Below are positions 4,950 through 5,101 of a stretch of 5,101 bases of DNA, in pieces. The stretch is taken from contig JAITCX010000079.1 of assembly GCA_031282945.1 (NCBI GenBank), positions 1 through 5,101 of the forward strand, read 5' to 3'. This DNA comes from Elusimicrobiota bacterium (GTDB taxonomy: Bacteria; Elusimicrobiota; Endomicrobiia; Endomicrobiales; Endomicrobiaceae). Both the position numbers and the translations under genes were made by a program. The notes below the pieces were generated by a model. That model made no database searches. It was not told the origin of the DNA and was given only the letters and a program-made list of their open reading frames with translations. The first letter of the stretch is position 1. The number at the start of each line of letters is the position of its first letter.

Positions 4950-4978
4950 ATTAAAGCAATTTTTGTTTATTTTCTCAA
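4950..4978 (-). promoter_or_regulatory. Predicted mnmE promoter, probably leaderless
   Basis: On the minus strand TTGAGA (4973-4978, five of six to TTGACA) is followed by a 17-base spacer and TTTAAT (4950-4955, five of six to TATAAT), preceded by TGC, an extended -10. Only seven bases separate the -10 from the mnmE ATG at 4942, so transcription should begin at or next to that ATG. No Shine-Dalgarno is visible before the start, which agrees with a leaderless mRNA. Confidence 0.6.
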
Positions 4979-5005
4979 AAAAAATGTTTTTCTTTTACAA
5001 AAACA
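4977..5005 (-). terminator. Possible weak intrinsic terminator before mnmE
   Basis: On the minus strand TGTTTTT (4999-5005) pairs with AAAAACA (4985-4991) around a seven-base loop, and eight T (4977-4984) follow at once. The stem contains only one G-C pair, so it would be weak alone. The perfect hairpin at 5011-5032 just upstream may help. It would end a transcript entering from the right edge. The T-run overlaps the -35 of the mnmE promoter. Confidence 0.35.
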
Positions 5006-5010
5006 AGACA

Positions 5011-5032
5011 TGCTTCTTTTGAAAAAGAAGCA
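5011..5032. other. Perfect 9-bp hairpin with TGAA loop
   Basis: TGCTTCTTT and AAAGAAGCA form a perfect stem around TGAA. On the minus strand it is followed by TGTCTTGTTTTTG, an interrupted T-rich stretch, so it may belong to the terminator region of an upstream gene lying past the right edge. No gene can be confirmed there. Confidence 0.5.
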
Positions 5033-5058
5033 AAACTTAACGGCATTGCGCGCTAGTT

Positions 5059-5078
5059 TTCTCTTTTGCAAAAGGGAA
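5059..5078. repeat. 20-bp near-perfect palindrome
   Basis: TTCTCTTTTGCAAAAGGGAA reads as its own reverse complement except for one T-G position. It has no loop, so it is more likely a dimeric protein-binding site or part of a repeat than an RNA hairpin. It lies about 120 bp upstream of mnmE and 27 bp from the perfect hairpin at 5011-5032. Confidence 0.4.
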
Positions 5079-5101
5079 GCGTAAAATATTTCCGCTCCAT
5101 T

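Noticed and set aside
4967..5101. Minus-strand frame open from the right edge to a stop near 4967
   Set aside because: The translation is rich in K, F and C and shows no domain. It overlaps the mnmE -35 and both hairpins, so it is more likely non-coding than the end of a gene.

Overview
The window carries three intact, widely conserved bacterial housekeeping genes, all on the minus strand, and a 1.3 kb stretch with no convincing gene. In transcription order (right to left) the genes are mnmE (tRNA U34 modification GTPase), rsmA/ksgA (16S rRNA dimethyladenosine methyltransferase) and dnaA (replication initiator). The DNA is AT-rich, with many A/T homopolymers between genes, and all three proteins keep their catalytic motifs. 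I cannot place the organism from the sequence alone. It is a bacterium, probably an uncultured AT-rich lineage; Elusimicrobiota-like is a low-confidence guess.

Right end (4943-5101): an intergenic region with a short palindrome, a perfect 9-bp hairpin, an AT-only hairpin followed by eight T on the minus strand, and a good sigma70-type promoter for mnmE. This promoter places the likely transcription start at or next to the mnmE ATG, and no Shine-Dalgarno is visible, so mnmE may be translated from a leaderless mRNA. mnmE and rsmA are one nucleotide apart and are almost certainly co-transcribed. The 63-bp rsmA-dnaA gap holds two perfect DnaA boxes (TTATGCACA) in opposite orientations. A TTGACA/extended -10 promoter starts inside the end of rsmA, and one box lies on its -10 and start site, which implies autorepression of dnaA. 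dnaA has a normal AAAGGA ribosome binding site and ends in a strong intrinsic terminator at 1165-1208.

Left part (1-1314, or 1-1164 beyond the terminator): no protein I can defend, no tRNA, rRNA or other RNA family I recognise. It is full of secondary structure and diverged repeats: a T13-G9 tract with G-quadruplex potential, a 16-bp inverted repeat enclosing 75 nt, GC-rich hairpins, two diverged copies of a repeat unit (about 488-670 and 708-940), and a 218-bp interrupted inverted repeat (748-965) with two internal hairpins. A plus-strand intrinsic terminator at 739-765 has no gene in front of it. A strong minus-strand Shine-Dalgarno (AAGGAGGA) at 1-8 indicates that the next gene starts just beyond the left edge; dnaN would be the textbook neighbour, but this cannot be seen. 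The position next to dnaA makes the stretch a candidate for origin-linked DNA, a structured non-coding RNA locus or a resident repeat family. The lack of clustered DnaA boxes in it argues against a simple classical oriC.
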